Shown: positions 26,253-36,129, counted from the stretch's first letter. The stretch is 64,000 nucleotides of DNA from Pseudomonas graminis (GCF_002093745.1 NZ_MTSB01000005.1:248001-312000), one strand, 5' to 3'. Notes: a model not told the origin generated them from the letters alone. Numbers and translations: made by a program.

Positions 26253-27815
26253 TCAGGCTGGCGCGGACGTGCGGATCAGGTGGTCAAAGGCGCTCAGGGA
26301 AGCCTTGGCACCCTCGCCCAAGGCGATGATGATCTGCTTGTACGGCGCAACCGTCACGTCACCGGCGGCGAAGATGCCTGGCACCGAGGTCTCACCGCGA
26401 GCATCGACCACGATCTCGCCGCGCGGCGACAACTCGATGGCGCCTTTCAGCCATTCGCTGTTAGGCAGCAGCCCGATCTGGACGAAGATACCTTCCAGCG
26501 CAATGGTGACTTCTTCGTTGTTGGTGCGGTTCTTGTAACGCAGGCCGTTGACCTTCTGCTCATCGCCGGTGACTTCAGTGGTTTGCGCACTGGTGATCAC
26601 GGTGACGTTTGGCAGGCTGTGTAGCTTGCGTTGCAAGACGGCATCGGCACGCAACTGCACATCGAACTCCAGCAGGGTGACGTGAGACACGATACCTGCC
26701 AGGTCGATTGCCGCCTCGACACCCGAGTTACCGCCACCAATCACAGCCACGCGCTTGCCTTTGAACAGCGGACCGTCGCAGTGCGGGCAATAAGCCACGC
26801 CCTTGTTGCGGTATTGCTGCTCGCCCGGCACGTTCATTTCCCTCCAGCGAGCGCCGGTGGCAAGAATGACCGTCTTGGCCTTGAGGCTCGCACCGCTGGC
26901 AAATTTCACTTCGTGCAATTCACCGGCCGCGCCAGGAATCAGCTTGTCGGCACGCTGCAGGTTCATGATGTCGACTTCGTACTGCTTAACGTGCTCTTCG
27001 AGCGCAACAGCCAGCTTCGGCCCCTCGGTGTGTTGCACCGAGATGAAGTTTTCGATGGCCATGGTGTCAAGCACCTGACCGCCGAAGCGTTCAGCTGCAA
27101 CGCCGGTGCGGATGCCTTTGCGGGCGGCATAGACCGCAGCCGCCGAACCGGCAGGACCGCCGCCGACCACCAGCACATCAAAAGCCTGCTTGGCGTTGAG
27201 CTTTTCTGCCTGACGCGCACCGGCACCCGTGTCGATTTTGGCCAGAATTTCTTCCAGGCCCATACGGCCTTGGCCGAACAACTCGCCGTTCAGGTAGATA
27301 CTCGGGACCGACATGATCTTGCGGTCGGTCACTTCGTCCTGAAACAGCGCGCCGTCGATAGCAACGTGCTTGATGCCAGGGTTCAGCACTGCCATCAGGT
27401 TCAGCGCCTGAACAACGTCAGGGCAGTTCTGGCAGGACTGCGAGAAATAGGTTTCGAAATGGAATTCGCCTTGAAGAGCGCGAACCTGTTCGATGGTTTC
27501 CGCACTGACCTTGGGTGGATAGCCGCCAACTTGCAGCAGCGCCAAAACCAGCGAGGTGAATTCGTGCCCCATGGGGATACCGGCAAAACGCAGGCTGATA
27601 TCGTGACCAGGGCTGTTCAGCGAGAACGACGGCGTACGGGCGTCGGTGCCGCTGTCATTCAGGGTGACGTCTTTGGAAACACTGATCACATCATTGAGCA
27701 GTGCAAGCATTTCCTGAGACTTCGCGCCGTCATCAAGGGACGCGACGATCTCGATGGGGCGAGTGACCCGCTCCAGGTAGGATTTCAACTGGGCTTTAAG
27801 ATTGGCGTCCAACAT
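26253..27815 (-). CDS. ahpF: Alkyl hydroperoxide reductase subunit F
   Basis: 520 residues, the usual AhpF length. The N-terminal double-thioredoxin domain has the redox pair Cys128/Cys131 (SCQNCP). An FAD domain begins [17 protein letters not shown] near residue 218, the NADPH domain [15 protein letters not shown] follows, and the second redox pair is Cys343/Cys346 (CPHCD). It passes electrons from NAD(P)H to AhpC. It lies 124 bp after ahpC on the same strand. Confidence 0.95.
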   Translation of the reverse strand: MLDANLKAQLKSYLERVTRPIEIVASLDDGAKSQEMLALLNDVISVSKDVTLNDSGTDARTPSFSLNSPGHDISLRFAGIPMGHEFTSLVLALLQVGGYPPKVSAETIEQVRALQGEFHFETYFSQSCQNCPDVVQALNLMAVLNPGIKHVAIDGALFQDEVTDRKIMSVPSIYLNGELFGQGRMGLEEILAKIDTGAGARQAEKLNAKQAFDVLVVGGGPAGSAAAVYAARKGIRTGVAAERFGGQVLDTMAIENFISVQHTEGPKLAVALEEHVKQYEVDIMNLQRADKLIPGAAGELHEVKFASGASLKAKTVILATGARWREMNVPGEQQYRNKGVAYCPHCDGPLFKGKRVAVIGGGNSGVEAAIDLAGIVSHVTLLEFDVQLRADAVLQRKLHSLPNVTVITSAQTTEVTGDEQKVNGLRYKNRTNNEEVTIALEGIFVQIGLLPNSEWLKGAIELSPRGEIVVDARGETSVPGIFAAGDVTVAPYKQIIIALGEGAKASLSAFDHLIRTSAPA

Positions 27816-27939
27816 GTGGCGACTTCCTGTTTACAAAGGGTAGAAATAACAACGCCCAGGCGATGACCGCCCGGGCGTTTTATGGGGCGATGCGGTTTAC
27901 TTGCTCAAGAGCTCAACGCCCCCAGCCGATTCATGCGAA

Positions 27940-28503
27940 TCAGATCTTGCCGACCAGGTCCAGGGACGGAGCCAGAGTGGCCTCGCCTTCTTTCCACTTG
28001 GCCGGGCAAACTTCGCCCGGGTGAGCAGCCACATACTGAGCAGCCTTGATTTTGCGCAGCAGCTCGGAAGCGTCGCGGCCAACACCACCGTCGTTCAGCT
28101 CGACGATCTTGATCTGACCTTCCGGGTTGATCACGAACGTACCGCGATCCGCCAGACCGGCTTCTTCAATCAGCACGTCGAAGTTGCGCGAGATGGTCAG
28201 GGTCGGGTCGCCGATCATGGTGTACTGGATCTTGCCGATGGCAGGCGAAGTGTTGTGCCATGCTGCGTGGGCGAAATGGGTGTCAGTCGACACGCTGTAG
28301 ATTTCAACGCCCAGCTTCTTGAACGCGTCGTAGTTGTCAGCCAGGTCTTCCAGTTCGGTCGGGCATACGAAGGTGAAGTCAGCCGGGTAGAAGAATACGA
28401 CAGACCATTTGCCTTTGAAGTCAGCGTCCGAAACGTCAACGAAAGCGCCGTTCTTGAACGCGGTAGCCTTGAACGGTTTTACTTGGCTGTTGATGATAGG
28501 CAT
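27940..28503 (-). CDS. ahpC: Alkyl hydroperoxide reductase subunit C (2-Cys peroxiredoxin)
   Basis: 187 residues. Peroxidatic Cys47 lies in TFVCPTE and resolving Cys166 in EVCPAKW. Reduces H2O2, organic peroxides and peroxynitrite in the cytoplasm using AhpF. The ATG has AGGAGATATACCG upstream, a strong ribosome site fitting high expression. The 110-bp upstream gap should hold an OxyR-controlled promoter by analogy, but I cannot pick out the OxyR site. The ahpC/ahpF gap contains a GC-rich stem (27851-27879) that may attenuate ahpF. Confidence 0.95.
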   Translation of the reverse strand: MPIINSQVKPFKATAFKNGAFVDVSDADFKGKWSVVFFYPADFTFVCPTELEDLADNYDAFKKLGVEIYSVSTDTHFAHAAWHNTSPAIGKIQYTMIGDPTLTISRNFDVLIEEAGLADRGTFVINPEGQIKIVELNDGGVGRDASELLRKIKAAQYVAAHPGEVCPAKWKEGEATLAPSLDLVGKI

Positions 28504-28613
28504 CGGTATATCTCCTGATGAGTTGGATGGGTTGTGAATTCGATGGAGTGAAGCTTACGCATGATCGATGACAATCGCTCATTGGCAAACCTGATGTCAC
28601 TGATTGCTTTTCA

Positions 28614-29573
28614 CTATGAAGGCTGCTTATCAATAGAAGAAACCTTCAGGCCGCTTCCCACTCCAGGACTGCTCGGAAACGGCGCGGCCTCAATGTAGCG
28701 CATCGCTGACTTGATGTCCCTCCAGCCGACATAAGCCATCAACGACTTGAAGTCCCAACCGTTGCTGTGCGCCCAGCTTGCGAAACCGCGACGTAAGGAG
28801 TGGCTGGTGTAATGCTCGGCAGGCACGCCCGCACGCTCGAAAGCCTGACGCAGCAACGGAATGACGCTGTTGGCGTGCAACCCGTGCTCATTCAGATTCC
28901 CCCAGCGATCGACCGCCCGGAACACAGGCCCACGAACCAGCGCGGCACAGTTTATCCACTCTATATATGCCTGCACCGGACACAACCGCTGCAATGCAGG
29001 CGTCTGGTAAGTTTTGCCCAGATTGTCGCGATCCCCCTTGCTGCGCGGCAGGTACAGGCTGATACCGGAATGGGCAACGGCCCTGACGTCCTGCACCTGC
29101 AGGCGGCACAACTCGTCACTGCGAAACCCTCGCCAGAAACCGAGCAGGATCAGCGCCGAATCTCGACGGCAACGCAGCAGCCGCGGCTGATCGTGTTGCG
29201 CGCTGGCCTCGTGAGCCTCGACCTCCAGCCAGGCGATGACTTTTTCCAGGTCTTGCAACTGCAAGGGCTCGGCCTGTTTTTCCTGCACCGGATGCAGCGC
29301 ACGGATGCCTTTGATGACCTTGCGCACCATAGGCGCCTTGGTGGGATCGACAAAGCCCTGACTGACATGCCACTGAGCCAGCGCTGAGAGGCGCAGCTTC
29401 AAGGTGTTAACCGACAGCGTGCCTGCGTAACTGGCCAGGTAGCGCGCCACGCTTTCACTGGTCGCCGGCAGAAAACCGCCCCACGTCACCTCGAAATGCT
29501 CGATGGCCGCCCGATAGCTGCGACGCGTGTTGTCTCGGGTCGCGGCATCAATGTAGCGATCAACATCATTCAT
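28614..29573 (-). CDS. Tyrosine recombinase / site-specific integrase
   Basis: 319 residues. An N-terminal SAM-like core-binding domain (residues about 1-95) is followed by the catalytic domain. The active-site set is complete: Arg in GFRSDELCRL, Lys in the beta-hairpin LPRSKGDRD, HxLR in HSLRRGF, Trp of VGWRD in the second His/Trp position and nucleophile Tyr in MRYIE. Size resembles XerC/D or phage integrases, but no other mobile-element gene, attachment repeat or composition break is visible. It is divergently paired with a KfrA-like gene over a palindrome-rich gap, suggesting a domesticated or conserved two-gene unit. Confidence 0.85.
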   Translation of the reverse strand: MNDVDRYIDAATRDNTRRSYRAAIEHFEVTWGGFLPATSESVARYLASYAGTLSVNTLKLRLSALAQWHVSQGFVDPTKAPMVRKVIKGIRALHPVQEKQAEPLQLQDLEKVIAWLEVEAHEASAQHDQPRLLRCRRDSALILLGFWRGFRSDELCRLQVQDVRAVAHSGISLYLPRSKGDRDNLGKTYQTPALQRLCPVQAYIEWINCAALVRGPVFRAVDRWGNLNEHGLHANSVIPLLRQAFERAGVPAEHYTSHSLRRGFASWAHSNGWDFKSLMAYVGWRDIKSAMRYIEAAPFPSSPGVGSGLKVSSIDKQPS

Positions 29574-29630
29574 GGCTCAAGCCTGCGGGTGTACTGGGGA
29601 AACCGTTGAAAAGGCACCTGACAGCGCCTG

Positions 29631-29659
29631 ACACGGGATAATACGCCAATATCCCGTGT
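29631..29659. repeat. Inverted repeat ACACGGGATA / TATCCCGTGT
   Basis: Perfect 10-base arms around a 9-base spacer in the integrase/KfrA divergent gap, followed by TTAATTAATT. Candidate operator or recombination site; which of the two cannot be told from sequence. Confidence 0.55.
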
Positions 29660-29699
29660 TAATTAATTCAAAAAACACCAAATCATTTCAAATAATATA

Positions 29700-29722
29700 G
29701 TATGTAATTACAGGGTACATAC
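29700..29722. promoter_or_regulatory. Inverted repeat GTATGTA / TACATAC upstream of the KfrA-like gene
   Basis: Perfect 7-base arms with a 9-base spacer, ending 26 bases before the ATG of the KfrA-like gene and embedded in AT-rich DNA. The position suits an autorepression site, since plasmid KfrA proteins repress their own promoter. Confidence 0.5.
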
Positions 29723-29748
29723 CACAGTACGAAATCGTAGGAGACAGC

Positions 29749-30759
29749 ATGGCTCGGGGCGGTGTAAACAAGGCGTTGGTTCACAAGGCAAGGGCTTCCC
29801 TGCTGGCCAGAGGCGAAAACCCGAGCATTGATGCGGTACGTATCGAAATGGGTAACACCGGCTCGAAAACCACTATTCATCGCTATCTGAAAGAAATAGA
29901 TGGCGCGCACACGCCAGCGCCGGACATCAACGAGGAATTGAGCGAGTTGGTGGCTCACCTCGCCCAGCGACTTCAAGAGCAAGCCCAGGAACGCATAGAC
30001 CAGGCGCACGACGAGTACCAGACCGGTCGCAATAGCCTGCTGCAACAACTCGACACCGCCCGGCAACAGATCAGTGAATTGCAGGAACACCTGCTGCAGC
30101 GCAACGAGACCATTGAACATCAGGCCGCCGCCCTGCTCCAGACCCGACAGGCGCTGCAAGAAACCCAGACCGAACACGCACGACTGCACCAGGCCAACCT
30201 GGACCTGCAATCACGCCTGCAAGACAAGGACAGCCAGATTCACTCGCTTGAGGAAAAGCACTTGCATGCTCGCGAGGCGCTGGAGCACTACCGCGACTCG
30301 ATCAGGGAACAACGCGAACAGGAACAGCAGCGCCATGAGGGCCAGGTTCAGCAATTGCAGATGGAGCTGCGCCAGGCACAGCAAAGCATTGCCATGCGCC
30401 AGGAAGAGATCACGCAACTGAACCGCGATAACGAACGAGTGCTGGCAGAAAATCGCAGCACCGCACGTGAATTGCGCGACCAGAAAGACCAACTGAGCCG
30501 AGCGGCTAGCCAGGCCGTCGCATCAGCGGAACAGCACCAGCACACCCATACGCAATGCGCACTGCTGGAAGAAAGGTTGCGCAGCCTGCAGGAAGAAAGT
30601 GCCACGCTTAAACAGAGCATGACCGACACCCGACAGCAAAACCGGATGCTGGAACTGCTGCTGATCAAAAAGGAAGTGGCGCTGGAAAACCTGCAACGAC
30701 AGATCGAGCCGCCTGACGAATCCGCAACCAGCAAAAAGAAGCCGCAACGCAAAACGTGA
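29749..30759 (+). CDS. KfrA-like DNA-binding coiled-coil protein
   Basis: 336 residues. The first 60 form the KfrA N-terminal DNA-binding fold (VHKARASLLARGENPSIDAVRIEMG...TTIHRYLKEI). Residues about 65-320 are one long, Gln/Glu-rich coiled coil. The tail is basic (KKKPQRKT). Plasmid KfrA is a histone-like repressor that helps partition; chromosomal copies are uncharacterised as far as I know. AGGAG lies 6-7 bases before the ATG. Divergent from the integrase with two palindromes between them, so it may control both genes. Confidence 0.8.
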   Translation: MARGGVNKALVHKARASLLARGENPSIDAVRIEMGNTGSKTTIHRYLKEIDGAHTPAPDINEELSELVAHLAQRLQEQAQERIDQAHDEYQTGRNSLLQQLDTARQQISELQEHLLQRNETIEHQAAALLQTRQALQETQTEHARLHQANLDLQSRLQDKDSQIHSLEEKHLHAREALEHYRDSIREQREQEQQRHEGQVQQLQMELRQAQQSIAMRQEEITQLNRDNERVLAENRSTARELRDQKDQLSRAASQAVASAEQHQHTHTQCALLEERLRSLQEESATLKQSMTDTRQQNRMLELLLIKKEVALENLQRQIEPPDESATSKKKPQRKT

Positions 30760-30769
30760 CAGACCTGCC

Positions 30770-32083
30770 TCAGTCGCTCGTCGACTCACACTGACACGAC
30801 ACACAAGGCAGGTACAAATCAACGCGAGCACCCTGACCCAGCACGCTTTTTACCTGCACATGCCCGCCGGTCTGCTTGATGAAGCCATAGACCATAGACA
30901 AGCCCAGCCCCGTTCCCTGACCCACAGGCTTGGTGGTAAAAAACGGATCGAATACCCGGTCGATCACGTCCTGAGCAATGCCGCAGCCATCGTCTTCGAC
31001 ACTGAGCTGCACATAGTCGCCTGCCGCCAACACACCCTCCTGCACAGAAAGCCTCAAGGCCTGACTGCGAACCTGGATCCGGCCATCTGCCGACACCGCA
31101 TCACGCGCATTGATCACCAGATTCAACAACGCATTTTCCAGCTGATGCTCGTCAGTCTGAATAGCGCTCAACCCTTCCGCCAGCTCGATATGCAGGCGGG
31201 CCTGATGGCCGACCGTGCCTCGTAACAGTTCTTCCATCGAGCGCACCATGCAATTCACGTCGACCGCACGCACACTGAGCGGCTGACGACGGGCAAATGT
31301 CAGTAACCGTTGAGTCAAAGCAGCCGCCCGATTGGCGGAGCTCACCGCCGCGTCCACGTAACGATCCACCTCGCCGAACCGCTCAGCCCCCATGCGCAGC
31401 CTGATCATTTCCAGCGCACCCAGCACCCCGGACAGCATGTTGTTGAAATCGTGGGCGATGCCGCCCGTCAATTGACCGATGGCGTCCATTTTTTGCGCAT
31501 GGCGCAGCACCTCTTCCGCCTGAGCGCGCTCCGCGATCTCGATCTGCAACCGCTCATTGGCCCTGGCCAACTCACCGGTACGCTCGGCAACGCGCAACTC
31601 CAGACTTTCATTGAGTTCGCGCAGTGCCTCTTCGGCATTGACCTGAGCAGTGATATCGGTGTGAGTACCCAGCCAGTGGGTAATGTGCCCCTGCGCATCG
31701 CGCATGGGCAGTGCGCGTGACAGAAACCAGTTGAAGGCGCCGCCCTTGCTGCGCAGCGCAAAGGTGTCTTCCCAGACGGAGCCGGTTGCGAAGCAGTATT
31801 GCAATCGTGCTACCACTCGCTCGCGATGCTCGGGGTGCAGGACCGAACGCCAGCCCAGCGCGTTCATGGCTTCCAGCGTAGCGCCGGTGTAGGCGTACCA
31901 ACGCTCGTTGTACCACTGGATCTGGCCGCCGGGGCTGGCAGTCCAGGCCAGTTGACTCATGTTGTCAGCCAGCGTCCTGAACTGACGCTCGCTCTCACGC
32001 AGCACATCAACGAGCTGTGCAGCGTCGCGGTGTTGTCTGGCCGGATGCAGAGGCATCTTCGCCGAGGGGTTTTCTCTATTCAC
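30770..32083 (-). CDS. PAS-domain sensor histidine kinase, soluble
   Basis: 437 residues, no membrane helix. A PAS/PAC domain spans about 30-150 (with GTHTDITAQ at its end), a coiled linker 150-198, the dimerisation domain has phospho-accepting His211 (GGIAHDFNNML), and the ATPase domain has an N-box (LLNLVINARDAV), VEDDGCGI and GTGLGLSMV. It reads from a GTG with GGA upstream; an ATG nine codons in is the alternative. There is no receiver domain and no adjacent response regulator, so its output is unknown. It ends 10 bases from the converging KfrA-like gene. Confidence 0.85.
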   Translation of the reverse strand: MNRENPSAKMPLHPARQHRDAAQLVDVLRESERQFRTLADNMSQLAWTASPGGQIQWYNERWYAYTGATLEAMNALGWRSVLHPEHRERVVARLQYCFATGSVWEDTFALRSKGGAFNWFLSRALPMRDAQGHITHWLGTHTDITAQVNAEEALRELNESLELRVAERTGELARANERLQIEIAERAQAEEVLRHAQKMDAIGQLTGGIAHDFNNMLSGVLGALEMIRLRMGAERFGEVDRYVDAAVSSANRAAALTQRLLTFARRQPLSVRAVDVNCMVRSMEELLRGTVGHQARLHIELAEGLSAIQTDEHQLENALLNLVINARDAVSADGRIQVRSQALRLSVQEGVLAAGDYVQLSVEDDGCGIAQDVIDRVFDPFFTTKPVGQGTGLGLSMVYGFIKQTGGHVQVKSVLGQGARVDLYLPCVSCQCESTSD

Positions 32084-32146
32084 TCAGGGATCCGTCCTCT
32101 CAAGCGTTAACCCCGGCGCCCATCCTGAGCGCCGGGTATGCACCGT

Positions 32147-33505
32147 TTAGCGCCTGGCGGGCGTACGCATGGTCACGAACTCTTCTGCCGCGGTCGGATG
32201 CACACCGATGGTGTCGTCGAACACCTGTTTGGTCGCGCCCGCCTTGATGGCGATTGCCAGGCTCTGCACGATTTCCCCGGCGTCCGGCCCCACCATATGG
32301 CAGCCCAGCACACGGTCGGTTTTCGCATCCACAACCAGCTTCATCAAGGTGCGCTCCTGATCATCGGTCAGCGTCAGCTTCATGGGCCGAAAGCGGCTCT
32401 CGAAAACCTGCACGTCATGACCCGCCTTGATCGCATCTTCCTCGGTCAACCCCACAGTGCCGATGTTCGGCAGACTGAAGACCGCCGTCGGAATGTGATT
32501 GTAGTCCACCGGTCGATACTGCTCCGGCTTGAACAGGCGACGCGCAACCGCCATGCCTTCCGCCAGCGCCACCGGGGTCAGTTGCACGCCTCCGATAACG
32601 TCGCCGAGAGCCAGAATGGACGGCTCGCTGGTGTGATAATGCTCATCGACCTTGATGTAGCCATGCTCATCAAGCTTGACGTCAACGTTCTCCAACCCGA
32701 GGTTATCGAGCATCGGCCGACGACCCGTCGCATAGAACACACAATCAGTCTCGATCGTACCGCCCCCCCTCATGGAGAGTAGCAGACTGCCATCAACCTG
32801 CTTGTCGATGCGCTCGATGTCGCTGTTGAAGCGGATCGTCATGTGGCGCTTAAGCAGCTCCTCATGAAGATGGGTACGCACACCGCCATCGAAACCGCGC
32901 AGAAACAGCTCGCCTCGATAGACCAGCGTGGTATCGGCGCCCAAGCCGTTGAAAATCGAGGCAAACTCCACGGCTATATAGCCACCGCCGACCACCACAA
33001 CCCGCTTTGGCAGCGTCTTGAGGTAGAACGCCTCGTTGGAAGTGATCGCATGCTCGCGCCCAGGCACGTCAGGCACTTGCGGCCAGCCACCCGTCGCAAT
33101 CAGGATGCGCTCGGCGCTGTGAGTCCGACCGTTGATCTCGACCTGCTGCGGGCCGACGATCCGGGCGTGCCCCTCCAGGAGCGTGACACCGCTGTCGACC
33201 AGCAGCTTGCGATAGATACCGTTGAGACGATTGATCTCACGGTCCTTGTTGGCAATCAACGTAGACCAGTCGAAACTCGCCTTGCCCAGCGACCAGCCAA
33301 ATCCTTTGGCATGATCGAAGTCCTCGGAAAAATGCGCGCCGTACACCAGCAGCTTCTTGGGCACACACCCCACATTGACGCAGGTGCCGCCCAGATAACG
33401 ACTTTCGGCCACCGCCACACGCGCGCCGAACCCGGCTGCAAAGCGTGCCGCCCTGACACCACCCGAACCCGCACCAATTACAAACAGATCAAAATCGAAG
33501 GCCAT
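32147..33505 (-). CDS. gor: Glutathione-disulfide reductase
   Basis: 452 residues. FAD motif [14 protein letters not shown] at the N-terminus, redox-active pair Cys42/Cys47 ([12 protein letters not shown]), NADPH motif [13 protein letters not shown] and the C-terminal interface motif [14 protein letters not shown] supplying the catalytic His near residue 436. It keeps glutathione reduced in the cytoplasm and fits the neighbouring gloA/ahpCF redox genes, although it is a separate unit. SD GGAGATATCA precedes the ATG. Confidence 0.94.
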   Translation of the reverse strand: MAFDFDLFVIGAGSGGVRAARFAAGFGARVAVAESRYLGGTCVNVGCVPKKLLVYGAHFSEDFDHAKGFGWSLGKASFDWSTLIANKDREINRLNGIYRKLLVDSGVTLLEGHARIVGPQQVEINGRTHSAERILIATGGWPQVPDVPGREHAITSNEAFYLKTLPKRVVVVGGGYIAVEFASIFNGLGADTTLVYRGELFLRGFDGGVRTHLHEELLKRHMTIRFNSDIERIDKQVDGSLLLSMRGGGTIETDCVFYATGRRPMLDNLGLENVDVKLDEHGYIKVDEHYHTSEPSILALGDVIGGVQLTPVALAEGMAVARRLFKPEQYRPVDYNHIPTAVFSLPNIGTVGLTEEDAIKAGHDVQVFESRFRPMKLTLTDDQERTLMKLVVDAKTDRVLGCHMVGPDAGEIVQSLAIAIKAGATKQVFDDTIGVHPTAAEEFVTMRTPARR

Positions 33506-33560
33506 TGATATCTCCTAGGCAGAGGCACAGCATAACCGCTTGGCGGTCTGGCAGAAATGA

Positions 33561-33584
33561 CAAAGCCACCCGAAGGTGGCTTTG
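33561..33584 (-). terminator. Intrinsic terminator after galU
   Basis: Perfect 10-bp stem CAAAGCCACC / GGTGGCTTTG with a 4-base loop, 24 bases past the galU stop on the minus strand. Confidence 0.8.
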
Positions 33585-33607
33585 TCCGAAACGTCATCAA
33601 TCAATAA

Positions 33608-34447
33608 TCAATGCGCTTTGCCAGACTTGTAGAAATGCTCGAAGCAGAAGTTGGTCGCCTCGATATACCCTTCAGCACCGCCGCAGTCGAAACGCGTGCC
33701 CTTGAATTTGTAAGCCAGCACATTACCTTCCGCAGCCTGTTTCATCAGAGCGTCGGTGATCTGGATCTCGCCGCCCTTGCCTGGCTCGGTCTGTTCGATT
33801 TTCTCGAAGATGTCCGGCGTCAGGATGTAGCGACCAATGATCGCCAGGTTAGAAGGTGCATCTTCAGGCTTCGGCTTTTCGACCATGTCGGTCACGCGGA
33901 ACAAGCCTGGTTTGATCTCTTCACCAGCGATCACGCCATACTTGTTGGTTTCCGACGGATCGACTTCCTGAATGGCAATGATCGAGCAGCCATAATGCTT
34001 GTGCAGTTTGACCATCTGCGCCAGCACGCCGTCGCCTTCAAGGTTGACGCACAAGTCATCGGCCAGCACCACGGCGAACGCTTCGTTGCCGATCAAAGGA
34101 CGACCGCTGAGAATGGCGTGACCCAAGCCCTTCATTTCGGTCTGACGCGTGTAGGAGAAGCTGCACTCGTCGATCAGCTTGCGAATGCCGACCAGGTATT
34201 TCTCCTTGTCAGTGCCCTTGATCTGATGCTCAAGCTCGTAGCTGATGTCAAAGTGATCTTCAAGAGAGCGCTTGCCGCGGCCAGTCACGATGGAGATTTC
34301 AGTCAGGCCAGCCGCGAGTGCTTCTTCAACACCGTATTGGATCAGTGGCTTGTTGACCACCGGCAGCATTTCCTTGGGCATGGCCTTGGTCGCCGGGAGG
34401 AAGCGAGTGCCGTAACCGGCTGCTGGGAACAAGCATTTCTTGATCAT
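33608..34447 (-). CDS. galU: UTP-glucose-1-phosphate uridylyltransferase
   Basis: 279 residues, standard length. N-terminal nucleotide-binding motif FPAAGYGTRFLPATKAMPKEMLP, VLADDLCV in the active site and FDCGGAEGYIEA near the C-terminus. It makes UDP-glucose for lipopolysaccharide core, exopolysaccharides and other glucans. Single gene with its own terminator. GalU uses glucose-1-phosphate, so it connects metabolically to the glucan genes further downstream. Confidence 0.94.
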   Translation of the reverse strand: MIKKCLFPAAGYGTRFLPATKAMPKEMLPVVNKPLIQYGVEEALAAGLTEISIVTGRGKRSLEDHFDISYELEHQIKGTDKEKYLVGIRKLIDECSFSYTRQTEMKGLGHAILSGRPLIGNEAFAVVLADDLCVNLEGDGVLAQMVKLHKHYGCSIIAIQEVDPSETNKYGVIAGEEIKPGLFRVTDMVEKPKPEDAPSNLAIIGRYILTPDIFEKIEQTEPGKGGEIQITDALMKQAAEGNVLAYKFKGTRFDCGGAEGYIEATNFCFEHFYKSGKAH

Positions 34448-34766
34448 AAAAGTCCTTGGTAAGGGCTGATGGTGTTAACGAGCCAGTCTAATCAGGCGGC
34501 GGCCACCTTACAATGACCCGCCACGGGCCGTCCAATGCCATCATAGAGGAATACACAGCCAGATAGTTCCGCACTTTCTTGCATATCGCGCGCATTGCCC
34601 GAGGGAAACAGCCCGTAAAACAGAGCATTTCCACATGCCTCAGAACACCGCCCCCTTGTGTACAAAGGCGATACAGCATTGTAAAAACATGGCGGAACGA
34701 TGGCACCCGCTTTCAGTCCAACGCTCACATTCGTTAATTCTCTGAACTTATCCTGAAGCGAAAACC
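34448..34766. other. 319-bp divergent intergenic region
   Basis: Between galU and a small lipoprotein gene; must hold both promoters. Two overlapping minus-strand frames of 72 and 78 codons are present, but neither has a believable ribosome site. I see no repeats or hairpins. Confidence 0.4.
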
Positions 34767-35048
34767 ATGATCAGACTTCTGTCCATTATTGCTGTGCTGG
34801 GCCTCACCGGCTGCGCGACCGCCTCAAACACCTACCTGAAGAACGGAAAACAGGGACTGAGCATCGATTGCTCAGGCGAAGCCATGTCCTGGGCCAGTTG
34901 CTACGAAAAAGCCGATGCATCCTGCGCGGGCACTGGTTACGAAATTGTGGGAACGGACGGAACGCCGCAGCCTGCTGAACGTGACAAGACCCTTGGCGTG
35001 GATGTCGGCAATTACAAAAGCCGCAGCGTGCTGGTGGTCTGCAAATAA
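34767..35048 (+). CDS. Small lipoprotein, unknown function
   Basis: 93 residues with a lipoprotein signal and lipobox LTGC (Cys16), then a short domain with four more Cys (DCSGE, ASCYEK, ASCAGTGY and VVCK) that probably form disulfides, and a C-terminal segment rich in charged residues. Single gene convergent with another small lipoprotein gene. The pattern CYEKADASCAGTGYEIVG is common in enterobacterial and pseudomonad envelope proteins, but I cannot name the family. Confidence 0.7.
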   Translation: MIRLLSIIAVLGLTGCATASNTYLKNGKQGLSIDCSGEAMSWASCYEKADASCAGTGYEIVGTDGTPQPAERDKTLGVDVGNYKSRSVLVVCK

Positions 35049-35105
35049 TTCACGCCTGTCGCCCCGTCCGGACAGAACGGGGTGACGTGATTCGTGTACC
35101 GGCGA

Positions 35106-35459
35106 TCAGCCTGAAATGCAGGCCTCGGCAGCATTCTGAACGTCCCGGAAACGAATAGGGACGTTGGACAGGCGCTCGTAAACCTTGATCGTACTGCCGC
35201 CCGAGCGGGTTTCGACATCAACGACCGCCGCCGGGGACTTGCTGAGCTTCTGCGCCACAATGATCCGCAAACCGTCGTGACGGGGCTCTATCAGTGGCGG
35301 CTTGCGGCTGCTGCTGATCTTGCTGGCGAAGCATTCCGCATACTCCTGAGGGTTCTTGCCCGACATCACGCTCATGGTGGGGAGTGTATGCTCGATGTCA
35401 TTCACCGTGGCACAGCCAGTCATTGCCAGAGCCAGGACTACTACAGCTGCCAGTTTCAT
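35106..35459 (-). CDS. Small lipoprotein, unknown function
   Basis: 117 residues. Lipobox MTGC (Cys16) follows a short hydrophobic signal. The mature part contains YAECFASKI and a C-terminal VQNAAEACISG, two Cys that may pair. I start at the ATG at 35459 because GGAGG lies 6 bases upstream; a longer frame from 35522 has a poor N-terminus. Envelope-anchored; role unknown. Confidence 0.75.
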   Translation of the reverse strand: MKLAAVVVLALAMTGCATVNDIEHTLPTMSVMSGKNPQEYAECFASKISSSRKPPLIEPRHDGLRIIVAQKLSKSPAAVVDVETRSGGSTIKVYERLSNVPIRFRDVQNAAEACISG

Positions 35460-35626
35460 ACAAAGCCTCCGAATAAAGGTCCTACGACAAGCCTGTGCGC
35501 AATTAAATCCCGAGAAGGACACTTTTTACGAGAAACACGGCAAATTAGTCGCTGCATACGTCAAATCAAGGGCGTCACATGCTATCGTTTTGATTTTTCA
35601 GAAAAACCCCTGCTTCGGAGCCCGTC

Positions 35627-35932
35627 ATGAAATTCGTACACCAGCGTGAGCATCTCAACGAGGACGACCTGGTCGTTATCGAGTGCTCTCAGACCTGTAA
35701 TATTCGCCTGATGAACGACGCGAATTTTCGCAGCTTCAAGAATGGTGGCCGACACACCTACCATGGCGGCGCATTCGACACATTCCCAGCGAAGATCGCA
35801 GCGCCCAGCACAGGGTTCTGGAACATTACCATCGACACCGCAGGTCGCAAGGTGGACACCAACGCCGGGCGCAAACCGGCTTTCACTCACAAGATCAAAA
35901 TTGTCCGGCGCTCGACCTCACGACTGGGATGA
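35627..35932 (+). CDS. DUF1883 domain protein
   Basis: 101 residues with the DUF1883 pattern: KFVHQREHLNEDDLVVIECS, then NIRLMNDANFRSFKNG and a beta-rich end with FDTFPAKIAAPSTGFWNITID. No signal or membrane segment. In other bacteria this domain can be joined to TIR or other signalling domains; here it stands alone. Its stop is followed after 14 bases by a small GTG-initiated gene, and alkB comes 24 bases after that, so the three may be co-transcribed. Function unknown. Confidence 0.78.
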   Translation: MKFVHQREHLNEDDLVVIECSQTCNIRLMNDANFRSFKNGGRHTYHGGAFDTFPAKIAAPSTGFWNITIDTAGRKVDTNAGRKPAFTHKIKIVRRSTSRLG

Positions 35933-35946
35933 TGCAAGGAGTCACT

Positions 35947-36129
35947 GTGAACAATCCAGCACCACGCACCACCAAATTTGCTGTCAGCTACAAGCTCAAC
36001 GGCGAACGTCGCTTTGAATTTGCCCAACTGCAATCGGCTTCTGTCGAAGAGGCAGAGGCCGCATTGAAGAAAATGCACGGTCAGAGTGACGATCAGATTA
36101 CCGACGTGAAGGTCAGCAAGGCACTTTGA
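35947..36129 (+). CDS. Small hypothetical protein
   Basis: 60 residues if started at GTG 35947, where AAGGAG sits five bases upstream; ATGs at 35929 and 35932 overlap the DUF1883 stop and have no SD. Contains FAVSYKLNGERRFEFAQLQSAS and a helix (VEEAEAALKKMHG), probably a small alpha/beta fold. Located between DUF1883 and alkB genes. Family not recognised. Confidence 0.65.
   Translation: MNNPAPRTTKFAVSYKLNGERRFEFAQLQSASVEEAEAALKKMHGQSDDQITDVKVSKAL

Noticed and set aside
28504..28613. OxyR binding site upstream of ahpC
   Set aside because: Expected from other bacteria, but I could not find four spaced ATAG-like elements convincingly by eye.
28614..29573. Possible genomic island or prophage marked by the integrase
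   Set aside because: No tRNA, direct repeats, phage genes or composition shift nearby; both sides are housekeeping redox genes.
34488..34728. Two overlapping minus-strand frames of 72 and 78 codons upstream of the small lipoprotein gene
   Set aside because: No SD, overlapping each other, and placed in the promoter gap of galU.
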